From CAYFVU01 sp964346645 (GTDB lineage: Bacteria; Spirochaetota; Spirochaetia; DSM-16054; Sediminispirochaetaceae): a stretch of DNA of 64,000 nt. A program made the translations under genes and the position numbers. This document shows, in pieces, positions 15,719 to 23,444 of this stretch. The notes beneath the pieces were generated by a model, which saw only the letters and a list, made by a program, of their open reading frames with translations, was not told the DNA's origin and ran no database searches. Numbering within the stretch: the stretch's first letter is position 1; the number at the start of each line of letters is the position of its first letter. Location: assembly GCA_964346645.1 (NCBI GenBank), contig CAYFVU010000002.1:1-64000 (forward strand), written 5' to 3'.

Positions 15719-18676
15719 TCACTCCCGCCCCCTGTTCAGTGAAACGAGGTTGCGCAGCACCAGCTGCAGGGCCCCCCACTCACGCTCGACGATTCCCTCG
15801 AGCAGAAAAACCACCGCATCCTCTATGATACGGCCGAGCTCGGCGTAGGCCTCCGGAAAGAGCACCGTCTCGAAGATCCCGTAGCCGTCCTCGAAGGAGA
15901 CAAAGCTCATCTCCTTGCGGTCCTTCGTCCGTACCTCCTTCTCCGTGACGAGGTAGCCGGCGATCCGCACCTCGCGGCCGACGAAGGCGGCGATGCGGCG
16001 TGAATCGATGAGCGGGAGCGGACCGCCGGCGAAGAGGCTGATGCGGGGAAAGAAGATCTCCAGCGGGTGGGATCGCAGGAAGAGGCCGGTGAAGCGAAAC
16101 TCGTCGCGCAGCTTCTCGGGCGGCGGGTAGTCGCCGATCTCCTCGGGCACCGGCGGAAGGCCGAAGAGCCCCCTGCTCTTTGCGCGGTGGAACGAGAGCC
16201 AGAAGAGCTGCGGCCTAGTGTAGCCGCAGGAGATGGAGTCGAGGCTGCCGCTGCGGATGAGCGAGCGCAGCGATGCGGCATCCGGACGCACCCGCCGAAG
16301 GAAGTCGAGGACATCGCGGTAGGCCCCATCGGCGCGCCGAGACTCGACGATGCATTCGGCCGTCCGCCGGTCGAGGTCCCGCATCCGGGCGAGCCCCACC
16401 CTCAGCCCCGCCCGCCTGTAGTCGATCGAGTAGAGGAGCACGCTCTCGTTGACGTCGGGCCCGAGGACGGCGAAGCCGAGGCGCCTGACCTCGTTGACGT
16501 AGACCTGGGGACTGTAGAAGCCGCCGCCGTTGTTGAGCACCGAAGTGAAGAAGACGAGGGGGAAGTGGCGCTTTACCCAGGCGAGCCGGTAGGAGAGGAG
16601 GGCATAGGATGCGCTGTGGGGTTTACAGAAGGAGTAGCCGTCGAAGGAGAGTATCCCGTTCCACAGCTCCTCGAGCAGCTCGGGGGAAAAGCCCCGCCTC
16701 TCGCCTCCCTCGATGAACTTCCGGCGAAAGGCGGGCAGCCGTACGCTCCTGTCCTTCTTCGAGAGAACCTTTCGCAGTTTGTCGGCCTGTCCGTGTCCGA
16801 AGCCGGCTGCGGCCACCGCTATGCGGGAGACATCCTCCTGGTAGACCATGATGCCGTAGGTATCCTCGAGCACCTCCCCTATCGGCTCGGGCAGACGCCG
16901 GTAGGCGCCGCCGCGCAGGCGCCGCACGTACTCGTTGATGTAGCGGTTGGCCGCGGGCCGGATGATCGAGGAGGCGGCCACCAGGTGCTCGTAGTCGCCG
17001 GTGCCCATCTTCTGCAGCAGCCGGCGTGTGGCCGGAGACTCGACGTAGAAGACCCCGAGCGTCTTCCCCGCTTCTATCAGCCGCCGGGTGGCGACATTGC
17101 CGAGGGGCGAGAAGCTCTCCCACTCGATCCGCGTGGCGTAGGTGCCGTTTATCTCGGCCAGGCAGTCGCGCAGCACCCCGAGCGAGCGGTTTCCTAAGAG
17201 ATCGATCTTGACCAGCCCCGCATCCTCGGTGCCGTCCTTCTCCCAGGCGATGACCGGCCGGCCCATGGGCGAGGTCTGCACGTGAGTGTAGCCGGTGATC
17301 GGTCCCGGGGTGATGACCACTCCTCCCGGATGGGTGCCGATGTGGCGCGGCATCCCATAGAGGAGCCGGGCCGACTGCCGCAGTATATCCGGCAGCGAGC
17401 CGGTCTCCCCCCGCCTGCGGAGCCTCTCGAAGCGATCCTGCATATCCTTCTCGTAGCCGAGCACCCGGGCAGCCTCACGCAGCGCCGACCGCGGCCCGAA
17501 AGTCACGTGGTCGGCGACCATGCCCGCCCTGCCGGAGTAGCTGCGGAAGACGTACTCGAGCGCCTCCTCCCGCTCGTCCCAGGGAAAGTCTACGTCGATG
17601 TCCGGCGGGTCCGTCCGCTCATCGTTGAGAAATCTTTCGAAGAAGAGCTTGTGGCGCAGAGGATCGACGTGGGTAATGCCGAGGGCGAAGGAGACGATGC
17701 TCGCCGCGGAGCTTCCTCGGCCGCAGGTCTGTGGAAAGCGGCGCACCACGTCTTCGACCACCAAAAAGTAGGAGGAGAAGCCCTTGCGGCGAATGATCGA
17801 CAGCTCGTAGTCGAGCCGCTCGGTGACCTCCGGACCTATGCCGCGTCCATAGCGCCGCTCGAGCCCCTGCAGACAACGGCGGCGCAGCAGCGCATAGGCC
17901 CGCTCCTCGGAAAGCCCCCGAAAAGAGGGAAAGACGAAGCTGCGCGGCAGGGAGAAGCCCTCCGCCTCGCGGGCAAAGCGCTCGGCGTTCTCCAGGGCCT
18001 CCGGCACGCCGGAGAAGAAGCGGCGCATCTTCTCCGGCCCCACCAGCTTTTCCGCTTCGGTGAGACCGCCCTCCGGCGGAAGGGAGGAGACGAGCCTGTT
18101 CTCGCCTATTGCCCTGACCACACCGAAGAGCCGGCGCCTCTCCTCCTCCAGGTAGACCGCATCGTTGAAGGCGAGTAGGGGCAATCCGAGGGACCGGGCG
18201 AGTCGGCGTATCCCGTCGTAGGGATAGCCGTAGACTATCCCCGCGTAGAGGCCTTCGTCCCGTCTCCGAGAAGAGGCGGCGAGCCGCCGCAGCGTCTCGG
18301 CATCCCGGACCACCACCGCCAGACCTTCCCAGCCCCCGGAGAGCAGGTCTGCGACCGGATCGTAGTCTTCCGAGGCGAGGAGGCCTCCTATGATCTCGTT
18401 CGCCCGGGCGAAGCCCCGGCCGCACCGGCAGAGGAGCGTGCAGAGGTGCTTTCCGTTACGGTGGACCGCCACCCCGTAGAGCGCCTTGAGGCCCCGCCGG
18501 GAGGCCTCGGCGGCAAAGCGGATGAGTCCGTAAAAGTTGTTGATATCCGCAATACCCGCCGCCTCCGCACCGAGCGCCGCCGCCTCTTCGCAGAGCTCGC
18601 CGGGCGAGGCGAGCCCCTGCAAAAGTGAGTAGTGGCTGCGGCAGTGGATAGGTGCGTATGCGGCTCTCTCCCTCAT
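15719..18676 (-). CDS. DNA polymerase III alpha subunit, short DnaE2/ImuC-like form
   Basis: A 985-residue C-family polymerase. It has an N-terminal PHP domain (H-C-R-S-H-Y-S-L-L-Q-G at about 11-21), the polymerase core with catalytic aspartates in P-D-I-D-V-D-F (about 356-364), G-R-G-S-S-A-A-S upstream of it, and R-H-I-G-T-H-P-G-G-V-V-I-T, then helix-hairpin-helix-like and OB-fold regions near the C-terminus. It is shorter than replicative DnaE (about 1150 residues) and lacks a tau-binding tail, which fits the error-prone DnaE2 group. PHP metal ligands look partly altered (A-D-I-N-N). I start it at ATG 18676 because the PHP domain begins there; a longer frame would overlap the divergent esterase gene. 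Its promoter carries a palindrome. Confidence 0.85.
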   Translation of the reverse strand: MRERAAYAPIHCRSHYSLLQGLASPGELCEEAAALGAEAAGIADINNFYGLIRFAAEASRRGLKALYGVAVHRNGKHLCTLLCRCGRGFARANEIIGGLLASEDYDPVADLLSGGWEGLAVVVRDAETLRRLAASSRRRDEGLYAGIVYGYPYDGIRRLARSLGLPLLAFNDAVYLEEERRRLFGVVRAIGENRLVSSLPPEGGLTEAEKLVGPEKMRRFFSGVPEALENAERFAREAEGFSLPRSFVFPSFRGLSEERAYALLRRRCLQGLERRYGRGIGPEVTERLDYELSIIRRKGFSSYFLVVEDVVRRFPQTCGRGSSAASIVSFALGITHVDPLRHKLFFERFLNDERTDPPDIDVDFPWDEREEALEYVFRSYSGRAGMVADHVTFGPRSALREAARVLGYEKDMQDRFERLRRRGETGSLPDILRQSARLLYGMPRHIGTHPGGVVITPGPITGYTHVQTSPMGRPVIAWEKDGTEDAGLVKIDLLGNRSLGVLRDCLAEINGTYATRIEWESFSPLGNVATRRLIEAGKTLGVFYVESPATRRLLQKMGTGDYEHLVAASSIIRPAANRYINEYVRRLRGGAYRRLPEPIGEVLEDTYGIMVYQEDVSRIAVAAAGFGHGQADKLRKVLSKKDRSVRLPAFRRKFIEGGERRGFSPELLEELWNGILSFDGYSFCKPHSASYALLSYRLAWVKRHFPLVFFTSVLNNGGGFYSPQVYVNEVRRLGFAVLGPDVNESVLLYSIDYRRAGLRVGLARMRDLDRRTAECIVESRRADGAYRDVLDFLRRVRPDAASLRSLIRSGSLDSISCGYTRPQLFWLSFHRAKSRGLFGLPPVPEEIGDYPPPEKLRDEFRFTGLFLRSHPLEIFFPRISLFAGGPLPLIDSRRIAAFVGREVRIAGYLVTEKEVRTKDRKEMSFVSFEDGYGIFETVLFPEAYAELGRIIEDAVVFLLEGIVEREWGALQLVLRNLVSLNRGRE

Positions 18677-18680
18677 ATTA

Positions 18681-18718
18681 CTATACAAATGTATAGCATT
18701 AATTCCGCGCCGGCGCAA
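18681..18718 (-). promoter_or_regulatory. dnaE2-like promoter with palindromic operator
   Basis: On the minus strand: -35 TTGCGC (18718-18713), 17-nt spacer, -10 TATACA (18695-18690). The perfect dyad CTATAC-4 nt-GTATAG at 18681-18696 covers the -10 completely. The ATG is 13 nt past the -10 with no Shine-Dalgarno. This placement is typical of a repressor site; a LexA-type repressor is a natural candidate for a DnaE2-like gene, but the motif is not a LexA box I recognise. Confidence 0.6.
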
Positions 18719-18797
18719 GCCGAGACCCAACGCGCGCCGAGCCGCAGCGTATGCCGGGATCGGACCGTCGCAGGCCGAAGGAGAGGAGGGGTGCGGG

Positions 18798-18827
18798 TGG
18801 ACATGGGGCTGCCGGTGCGGGTATAAA
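18798..18827 (+). promoter_or_regulatory. putative promoter of the esterase gene
   Basis: TGGACA (18798-18803), 18-nt spacer, TATAAA (18822-18827), then only 6 nt (GGGGAT) to the ATG at 18834. This is consistent with a leaderless mRNA. Confidence 0.45.
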
Positions 18828-18833
18828 GGGGAT

Positions 18834-19622
18834 ATGGAGTATCTGAGAATTCCGAAAGAGACGGGTACACAGCGCATCGCCCTTCCGCGATTTCTCGAGG
18901 GCAGCCGTGAGGAGGCGGTGCTGGTTCTACACGGGTTCAAGGGTATGACCGAAAACCTGATAGGCCTCATCGAGAGGCTGAACGAAGAGGGATTTACCGT
19001 ATTCGCGCCGAGATTGCCGGGTCACGGCACCTGTATGCAAGACCTGCACCTCACCGGCTGGCGAGACTGGGCGCGCCGGAGCATCGACGCCTACGAGGAC
19101 CTGCGAGCTGATCATCAGAAGGTATACGTGACCGGGCTCTCGATGGGCGGGGTTCTCAGCCTCTTAGTCGGCGCGCTCTTCGATGTCGAGCGTATCGCAC
19201 TCTGCGCGCCCGCTATAAAGATCCGGAACAAGTTGCTGCCCCTCACTCCGATCCTACGCTACATCGGGCTCGATGTACCGACGGGCCACGAGGAGAAGAG
19301 CGAGGATCCGCAACGGCAGTACATGTCGCGAGAGTACTGGAGCTCGCATTCGGCATATTCGACCTCTCAGCTCTACCACCTGCAGCGCTATGTGGCGCGG
19401 CGATTGTCCCGCGTAGAGGCGGACACGCTCACCATCGTGTCGGAAGCCGACGAATCGGTGCCGCCCGAAGTCGCGGAGTACATCGAGAAGCGAATCTCCT
19501 CGGAGAAGATGCATCGGGTGGTTTTACAGGAGAGTCCCCACGTAATGACCGAGGGAGAGGAGAAAGAGCGTATCTTCGACGAGATCGCTGCCTGGTTCAC
19601 CGCTCCTCGTAGATGCGGATGA
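18834..19622 (+). CDS. alpha/beta-hydrolase, carboxylesterase or monoacylglycerol-lipase type
   Basis: A 262-residue cytoplasmic protein without a signal peptide. The oxyanion-hole motif L-H-G-F-K-G is near residues 25-31, the lid-preceding P-G-H-G near 60, and the nucleophile elbow G-L-S-M-G-G near 99-104. An Asp in S-E-A-D-E-S and a His in S-P-H-V complete a plausible triad. The size and motifs match the Est30-type carboxylesterases. It is divergent from dnaE2; its last 26 nt overlap the convergent TrpR-like gene. The natural substrate is unknown. Confidence 0.85.
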   Translation: MEYLRIPKETGTQRIALPRFLEGSREEAVLVLHGFKGMTENLIGLIERLNEEGFTVFAPRLPGHGTCMQDLHLTGWRDWARRSIDAYEDLRADHQKVYVTGLSMGGVLSLLVGALFDVERIALCAPAIKIRNKLLPLTPILRYIGLDVPTGHEEKSEDPQRQYMSREYWSSHSAYSTSQLYHLQRYVARRLSRVEADTLTIVSEADESVPPEVAEYIEKRISSEKMHRVVLQESPHVMTEGEEKERIFDEIAAWFTAPRRCG

Positions 19623-19896
19623 GCCGGCGGAACGGAGAGTTCTCCTTCTGCAGCTCCTTCGAGCCTCTCGTGATCTTGCACAGGCTGAGTCCGAGCTCCT
19701 TGGCGATGTTGCGCTGGCTCATCCCGTGGTCGAGCAGACGGACGAGGGCCCACCTCTTGCCCATCTCCTTCACCTCTGCGGGGGTAAAGAGACTGTCGAG
19801 AAACTCCTCGATAAGCTCTCTATCGTCGCATATGCTGAGCGCAGTTGCCAACTCCTTGAGGGGCTGCGCCTCGTTCCAATAGTTATTTTCTTCCAT
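19597..19896 (-). CDS. TrpR/YerC-family DNA-binding repressor
   Basis: A 99-residue all-helical protein. A Trp-repressor-type core (F-T-P-A-E-V-K-E-M-G-K-R-W) leads into a helix-turn-helix (S-Q-R-N-I-A-K-E-L-G-L-S, then K-I-T-R-G-S-K-E-L). TrpR itself binds tryptophan, but many relatives in this family (YerC group) have other or unknown targets. I start it at ATG 19896 because a good promoter lies inside the longer possible frame and the protein family begins close to here. There is no trp gene in the window. It overlaps the end of the esterase gene by 26 nt, tail to tail. Confidence 0.85.
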   Translation of the reverse strand: MEENNYWNEAQPLKELATALSICDDRELIEEFLDSLFTPAEVKEMGKRWALVRLLDHGMSQRNIAKELGLSLCKITRGSKELQKENSPFRRLIRIYEER

Positions 19897-19903
19897 ATCT
19901 CTA

Positions 19904-19931
19904 ATAATAACACTTTTTCTGCATCTGTCAA
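19904..19931 (-). promoter_or_regulatory. strong sigma70-type promoter of the TrpR-like gene
   Basis: On the minus strand TTGACA (19931-19926), 16-nt spacer, TATTAT (19909-19904), then 7 nt to the ATG at 19896. The initiation point predicted from the -10 falls on or next to the A of the ATG, so the mRNA should be leaderless. Confidence 0.65.
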
Positions 19932-20023
19932 GAATTCCTGAGAATGACATCAGAGTGGACTCCAGGGCGGACGGAGAGCTTGTACCCAATCTTTGAACCA
20001 TTATTTACCTGTTCCCAGCAACT

Positions 20024-21160
20024 TCATGAACCGAGGAGGAACTGGTCGAATTTGTGCTCCATCTTCTTCGGTATCATGATCTCCGAGACACATTCGAGGG
20101 CGTAGTCGTCCGTCATGCCGGCAATGTAGTCGAAGACTAGGTTGCTGAATCCACCGTCGACCTCTTCGTAGAAGGGCTTCATCTTGGTCACATAGTCGCC
20201 GAAACGGACGGAGAGGAGGTTCTTCTCCGCCTTGTAGCGCTCATAATCGAAACCGGCGAGCCCGAACATCTCCGAGAGGTAGTCGTAGAGGGTTCTCAGG
20301 ACGCGTTCGAAGTAGCGATGATAATCGGTGAGTATGGGATTTCGATAGATGTGATGGTAGTTGAACTCCTTGAGCTCTTTCATCGCCTCGAAAGCGTCTT
20401 CGCCGAAACCGACGGCGCCCTGCCGCCGGGAGGTTTCGATGAGCTCTGCGACCAGGCTGCTGATGATCTCGCTGTTGCTGGTGCCGAGCACCCGTACCGC
20501 CGACTCCGGTATCTGCTCCTTGTCTATGATCTTCAGCTGCACCGCATCCTCGACATCGCGGCCGAGATAGGCCACCTTGTCCGCCATGCGTACGACCGCC
20601 CCCTCCCACGTGGAGGGATAGTTGTCCCTGGCGGTCAACTCCCCGAGCTCCTTGTAGCTGAAATCGGGCCGAATCGCCTGCTCGAACTTCTCTCCGCAGT
20701 GGTTTACGATGCCGTCCCGAACCGCATAGGTGAGGTTCAGACCCGTTCCGTAGCGCGCAAGGTAGTCCACCACCCTCAGCGAGTAGAGCTCGTGGATGAA
20801 GCCGCCGAGCCCGTTCTCCCGTTTGAGCCGGTCCATGACCTTCTCGCCGACGTGGCCGAAAGGGGTGTGGCCGAGGTCGTGGCCGAGTCCGATCGCCCAA
20901 GCCAGATCTGCGTCGAGATCGAGACCGCGGCAGACCGCTGCCGCAATGGAGGCCACGTGCATGACGTGCTCTATGCGCGTACAGATGTGGTCGTTCTTCG
21001 GCGAGAAGAAGACCTGGGTCTTGTGCTTGAGCCTGCGAAATGGGTATGAGTGGATGATCGCGGTGGTGTCGCGAAAAAAGTGTCCCCGTTCGTCCTTCTT
21101 CCGCGGAAAACGCCGTCCGAGCAGTATTTCTTCTTCGAGTTGGTTCGTGAGTCTTTTCAT
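20024..21160 (-). CDS. dgt: deoxyguanosinetriphosphate triphosphohydrolase-like dNTPase (HD domain)
   Basis: A 378-residue HD-superfamily metal-dependent enzyme that hydrolyses dNTPs to nucleosides and triphosphate. It has the family start (R-R-L-K-H-K-T-Q-V), then R-I-E-H-V-M-H-V, the HD signature G-H-D-L-G-H-T-P-F-G-H, and the C-terminal R-M-A-D-K-V-A-Y-L-G-R-D. This matches the Dgt type-2/3 subfamily. ATG 21160 is preferred over the ATG at 21178 because the latter lies inside a -10-like TATGAT. It is head-to-head with the GGDEF/EAL gene. Confidence 0.88.
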   Translation of the reverse strand: MKRLTNQLEEEILLGRRFPRKKDERGHFFRDTTAIIHSYPFRRLKHKTQVFFSPKNDHICTRIEHVMHVASIAAAVCRGLDLDADLAWAIGLGHDLGHTPFGHVGEKVMDRLKRENGLGGFIHELYSLRVVDYLARYGTGLNLTYAVRDGIVNHCGEKFEQAIRPDFSYKELGELTARDNYPSTWEGAVVRMADKVAYLGRDVEDAVQLKIIDKEQIPESAVRVLGTSNSEIISSLVAELIETSRRQGAVGFGEDAFEAMKELKEFNYHHIYRNPILTDYHRYFERVLRTLYDYLSEMFGLAGFDYERYKAEKNLLSVRFGDYVTKMKPFYEEVDGGFSNLVFDYIAGMTDDYALECVSEIMIPKKMEHKFDQFLLGS

Positions 21161-21173
21161 ATGCACTAAATAT

Positions 21174-21200
21174 ATCATAGTGTGTAGAGCAGACCAACAA
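21174..21200 (-). promoter_or_regulatory. possible dgt promoter
   Basis: TATGAT as -10 on the minus strand (21179-21174), with TTGTTG as a weak -35 (21200-21195) at 15-nt spacing. The ATG at 21160 follows after 13 nt without a Shine-Dalgarno. Confidence 0.3.
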
Positions 21201-21243
21201 TTGAGTTCAGGAATTGCTGAATTGAGTTGCAGTTGAATTGCTG
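21199..21243. repeat. two imperfect direct repeats in the dgt / GGDEF-EAL intergenic region
   Basis: AATTGAGTT followed by AATTGCTG occurs twice, at 21199-21219 and 21220-21243, with a 4-nt or 7-nt insert between the two parts. It lies between the two divergent promoters and could be a binding site. Confidence 0.45.
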
Positions 21244-21260
21244 TTTTTATCAGACTTCAT

Positions 21261-21289
21261 TTGATTTTTTTCTCTAAAGCTTCTATTAT
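21261..21289 (+). promoter_or_regulatory. putative promoter of the REC-GGDEF-EAL gene
   Basis: TTGATT (21261-21266), 17-nt spacer, TATTAT (21284-21289). The leader to the ATG at 21322 is about 25 nt. Confidence 0.5.
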
Positions 21290-21321
21290 AGGGTTGAAAG
21301 TCAAGGGTCAGCGGAACAGGT

Positions 21322-23412
21322 ATGCGAAACGAAAATATTCTTATTGTCGAAGATGAAAGAATCATTGCCCTCGATCTGAAAAAACGTTTAGAGCGCTTCG
21401 GTTTTCCGAACCCCACCATCGTTTCGACGGGAGAGGACGCCCTCGAACAGGCCCGAGACCTCAAGCCCGACATCATACTCATGGATATTATGCTCTCCGG
21501 GGAGATAGACGGGATTGAGGCAGCGAAGACGGTCAAGGACAACTACAGCATACCGGTCATCTTCCTCACCGCATACTCGAACGAGAACACGCTCGAACGG
21601 GCGAAAGAGGCAGAGCCCTACGGCTACATACTCAAACCCTTCAAGGAGCGCGAGCTCTACACTACAATCGACATCGCCCTCTACAAATTCAATGTCAACG
21701 AGAAGCTCCGTCAGCAGGAGCGCCTCTTCTTCGCCATTCTCCACAGCATAGAAGACGGCATCATCGCGACCGGCAGGGACGGGATCATCCAGTTCATGAA
21801 TCCCGTTGCCGAGAACATCACCGGATGGAGAGAGGAGCAGGCAAAGGAACACAGCCTCCACGACGTCTTTCTCATGTCCAGCGTCCGCGACCAAAACCCG
21901 GTATATTTTCCCGACATCGACAGCGACGGGGAGGAGAGCTTCCCCTTCATTTTCAAGAACACCCTGCTCAAGAACAAGGAGGGAGAGAACATCCACGTCG
22001 AAGGTTCTCTCGCCACGATAACGGACAAAGACGAGAGTATCGATGGTCAGGTGCTCGCATTCCGCGACACCACCGAGATGCAGCTCCTGAGCGAAACCAT
22101 AAACTACCAGGCGAGCCACGACACCCTCACCGGTCTTGCCAACCGGGACGAGTTTTCCGAGCGTCTCTCCCTGCTGATAGACGACGCCAAACAGTCGGAA
22201 CGGAGCCACGCATTCATCTATCTCGACATAGATCAGTTCAAGGTGGTAAACGACATCTGCGGCCACACGGCAGGGGACGAGCTGTTGCTCAAGACGACCA
22301 ACGTCATCCGCTCGGTAGTCAGGAGCAGCGACATCACGGCGCGTCTCGGAGCGGACGAATTCGGCATTCTGCTAGAGGACGCCACACAGAAACAGGCAAT
22401 GGAGATCTCCCGCCGACTTCAGTCCCGGTTGAACGAGAAGAAGCTCATCTGGGAAAAACACGTGTTCAACATCAACACGAGCATCGGCCTCGTGATGATA
22501 GACTCGCAGAGCAAGGACCTCCACTCGATCCTCGCCGCCGCCGACGACGCCTGTTTCATCGCGAAGGAGGCCGGCGGTAACCGGATACGAATATACAACA
22601 CCGAGGAGAACCTCTTTATCAAGCGGCGCGGGGAAATGCAGTGGATCAGCCGGTTGACCAAGGCGCTGGAGGAGGATCGATTCGTCCTCTATCACCAGCC
22701 GATCATTATCCTCGACTCCAAGGAGAACCACGTAACGAAGAGCGAGCTCCTGATTCGCATGGTAGATACGGAGGGCAACATCGTCATGCCCGCCGATTTC
22801 ATTCCCTCCGCGGAGCAGTACAACCTCATGCCCTCGATCGACCGATGGGTGGTACAGGCGGCCTTCAAGTCCTTCAAGCTGCTCATGGACAAGTACGGGA
22901 GGAAGAATATCCCCTACTCCTTCACCATCAACCTCTCACCGCCCTTTCTGGCCGAAGAGACCTCTCTCGACTTTCTCTTCTACGAGTTCCAGGAGTACGA
23001 GGTGCCCCCGGAACACTTCTGTTTCGAGATCACCGAAACCGCTGCAATCAGCAACATGAAAACCGCGGTAAACTTCATCCGAGAGGTGAAGAATATCGGC
23101 TGCACCTTCGCCCTCGACGACTTCGGCAGCGGTTTCTCCAGCTTCAACTACCTTCGGCAGCTGCCGGTCGACTACCTCAAGATAGACGGCACCTTTGTCA
23201 AGAACATGCACGAGGACCACATCAACCACGCCATGGTGGAGGCCATTAACAGCCTCGGCCACTTCATCGGCATCAAGACCATCGCCGAGTTCGTCTCGTC
23301 CGAAGAGGTCATGAAGGAGCTGCAGGAGATCGGCGTGGACTTCGGGCAGGGATACCACATCGGCAAGCCATCGCCACTCCACGAGCTCCTACAGGCGGAA
23401 GAGCGGGCCTGA
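21322..23412 (+). CDS. response regulator REC-PAS-GGDEF-EAL (cyclic-di-GMP turnover)
   Basis: 696 residues, cytoplasmic. The REC domain occupies about 1-125 with phosphoacceptor D55 (I-I-L-M-D) and the K-P-F motif near 114. A PAS domain follows (about 130-255: I-I-A-T-G-R-D-G, then F-M-N-P-V-A-E-N-I-T-G). The GGDEF domain (about 265-425) has G-A-D-E-F instead of G-G-D-E-F. The EAL domain (about 440-690) has E-L-L instead of E-A-L but keeps the expected acidic, Asn, Lys and Gln ligands (I-N-L-S, E-I-T-E-T, D-D-F-G-S-G, Y-L-K-I-D, T-I-A-E, F-G-Q-G). The likely net activity is phosphodiesterase, with a possibly regulatory GTP-binding GGDEF domain. No sensor kinase is adjacent. Confidence 0.92.
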   Translation: MRNENILIVEDERIIALDLKKRLERFGFPNPTIVSTGEDALEQARDLKPDIILMDIMLSGEIDGIEAAKTVKDNYSIPVIFLTAYSNENTLERAKEAEPYGYILKPFKERELYTTIDIALYKFNVNEKLRQQERLFFAILHSIEDGIIATGRDGIIQFMNPVAENITGWREEQAKEHSLHDVFLMSSVRDQNPVYFPDIDSDGEESFPFIFKNTLLKNKEGENIHVEGSLATITDKDESIDGQVLAFRDTTEMQLLSETINYQASHDTLTGLANRDEFSERLSLLIDDAKQSERSHAFIYLDIDQFKVVNDICGHTAGDELLLKTTNVIRSVVRSSDITARLGADEFGILLEDATQKQAMEISRRLQSRLNEKKLIWEKHVFNINTSIGLVMIDSQSKDLHSILAAADDACFIAKEAGGNRIRIYNTEENLFIKRRGEMQWISRLTKALEEDRFVLYHQPIIILDSKENHVTKSELLIRMVDTEGNIVMPADFIPSAEQYNLMPSIDRWVVQAAFKSFKLLMDKYGRKNIPYSFTINLSPPFLAEETSLDFLFYEFQEYEVPPEHFCFEITETAAISNMKTAVNFIREVKNIGCTFALDDFGSGFSSFNYLRQLPVDYLKIDGTFVKNMHEDHINHAMVEAINSLGHFIGIKTIAEFVSSEEVMKELQEIGVDFGQGYHIGKPSPLHELLQAEERA

Positions 23413-23444
23413 TCTCCTCCCGGTGACACTCCTGCCGCTGCCCC

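Noticed and set aside
16067..17197. Plus-strand open frame of 376 codons opposite dnaE2
   Set aside because: It is a GC-driven shadow frame; the minus strand carries all polymerase motifs.
18677..18970. Longer N-terminus of the DnaE2-like protein
   Set aside because: The extra 98 residues lack any DnaE similarity, would run through the promoter and operator, and overlap the divergent esterase gene.
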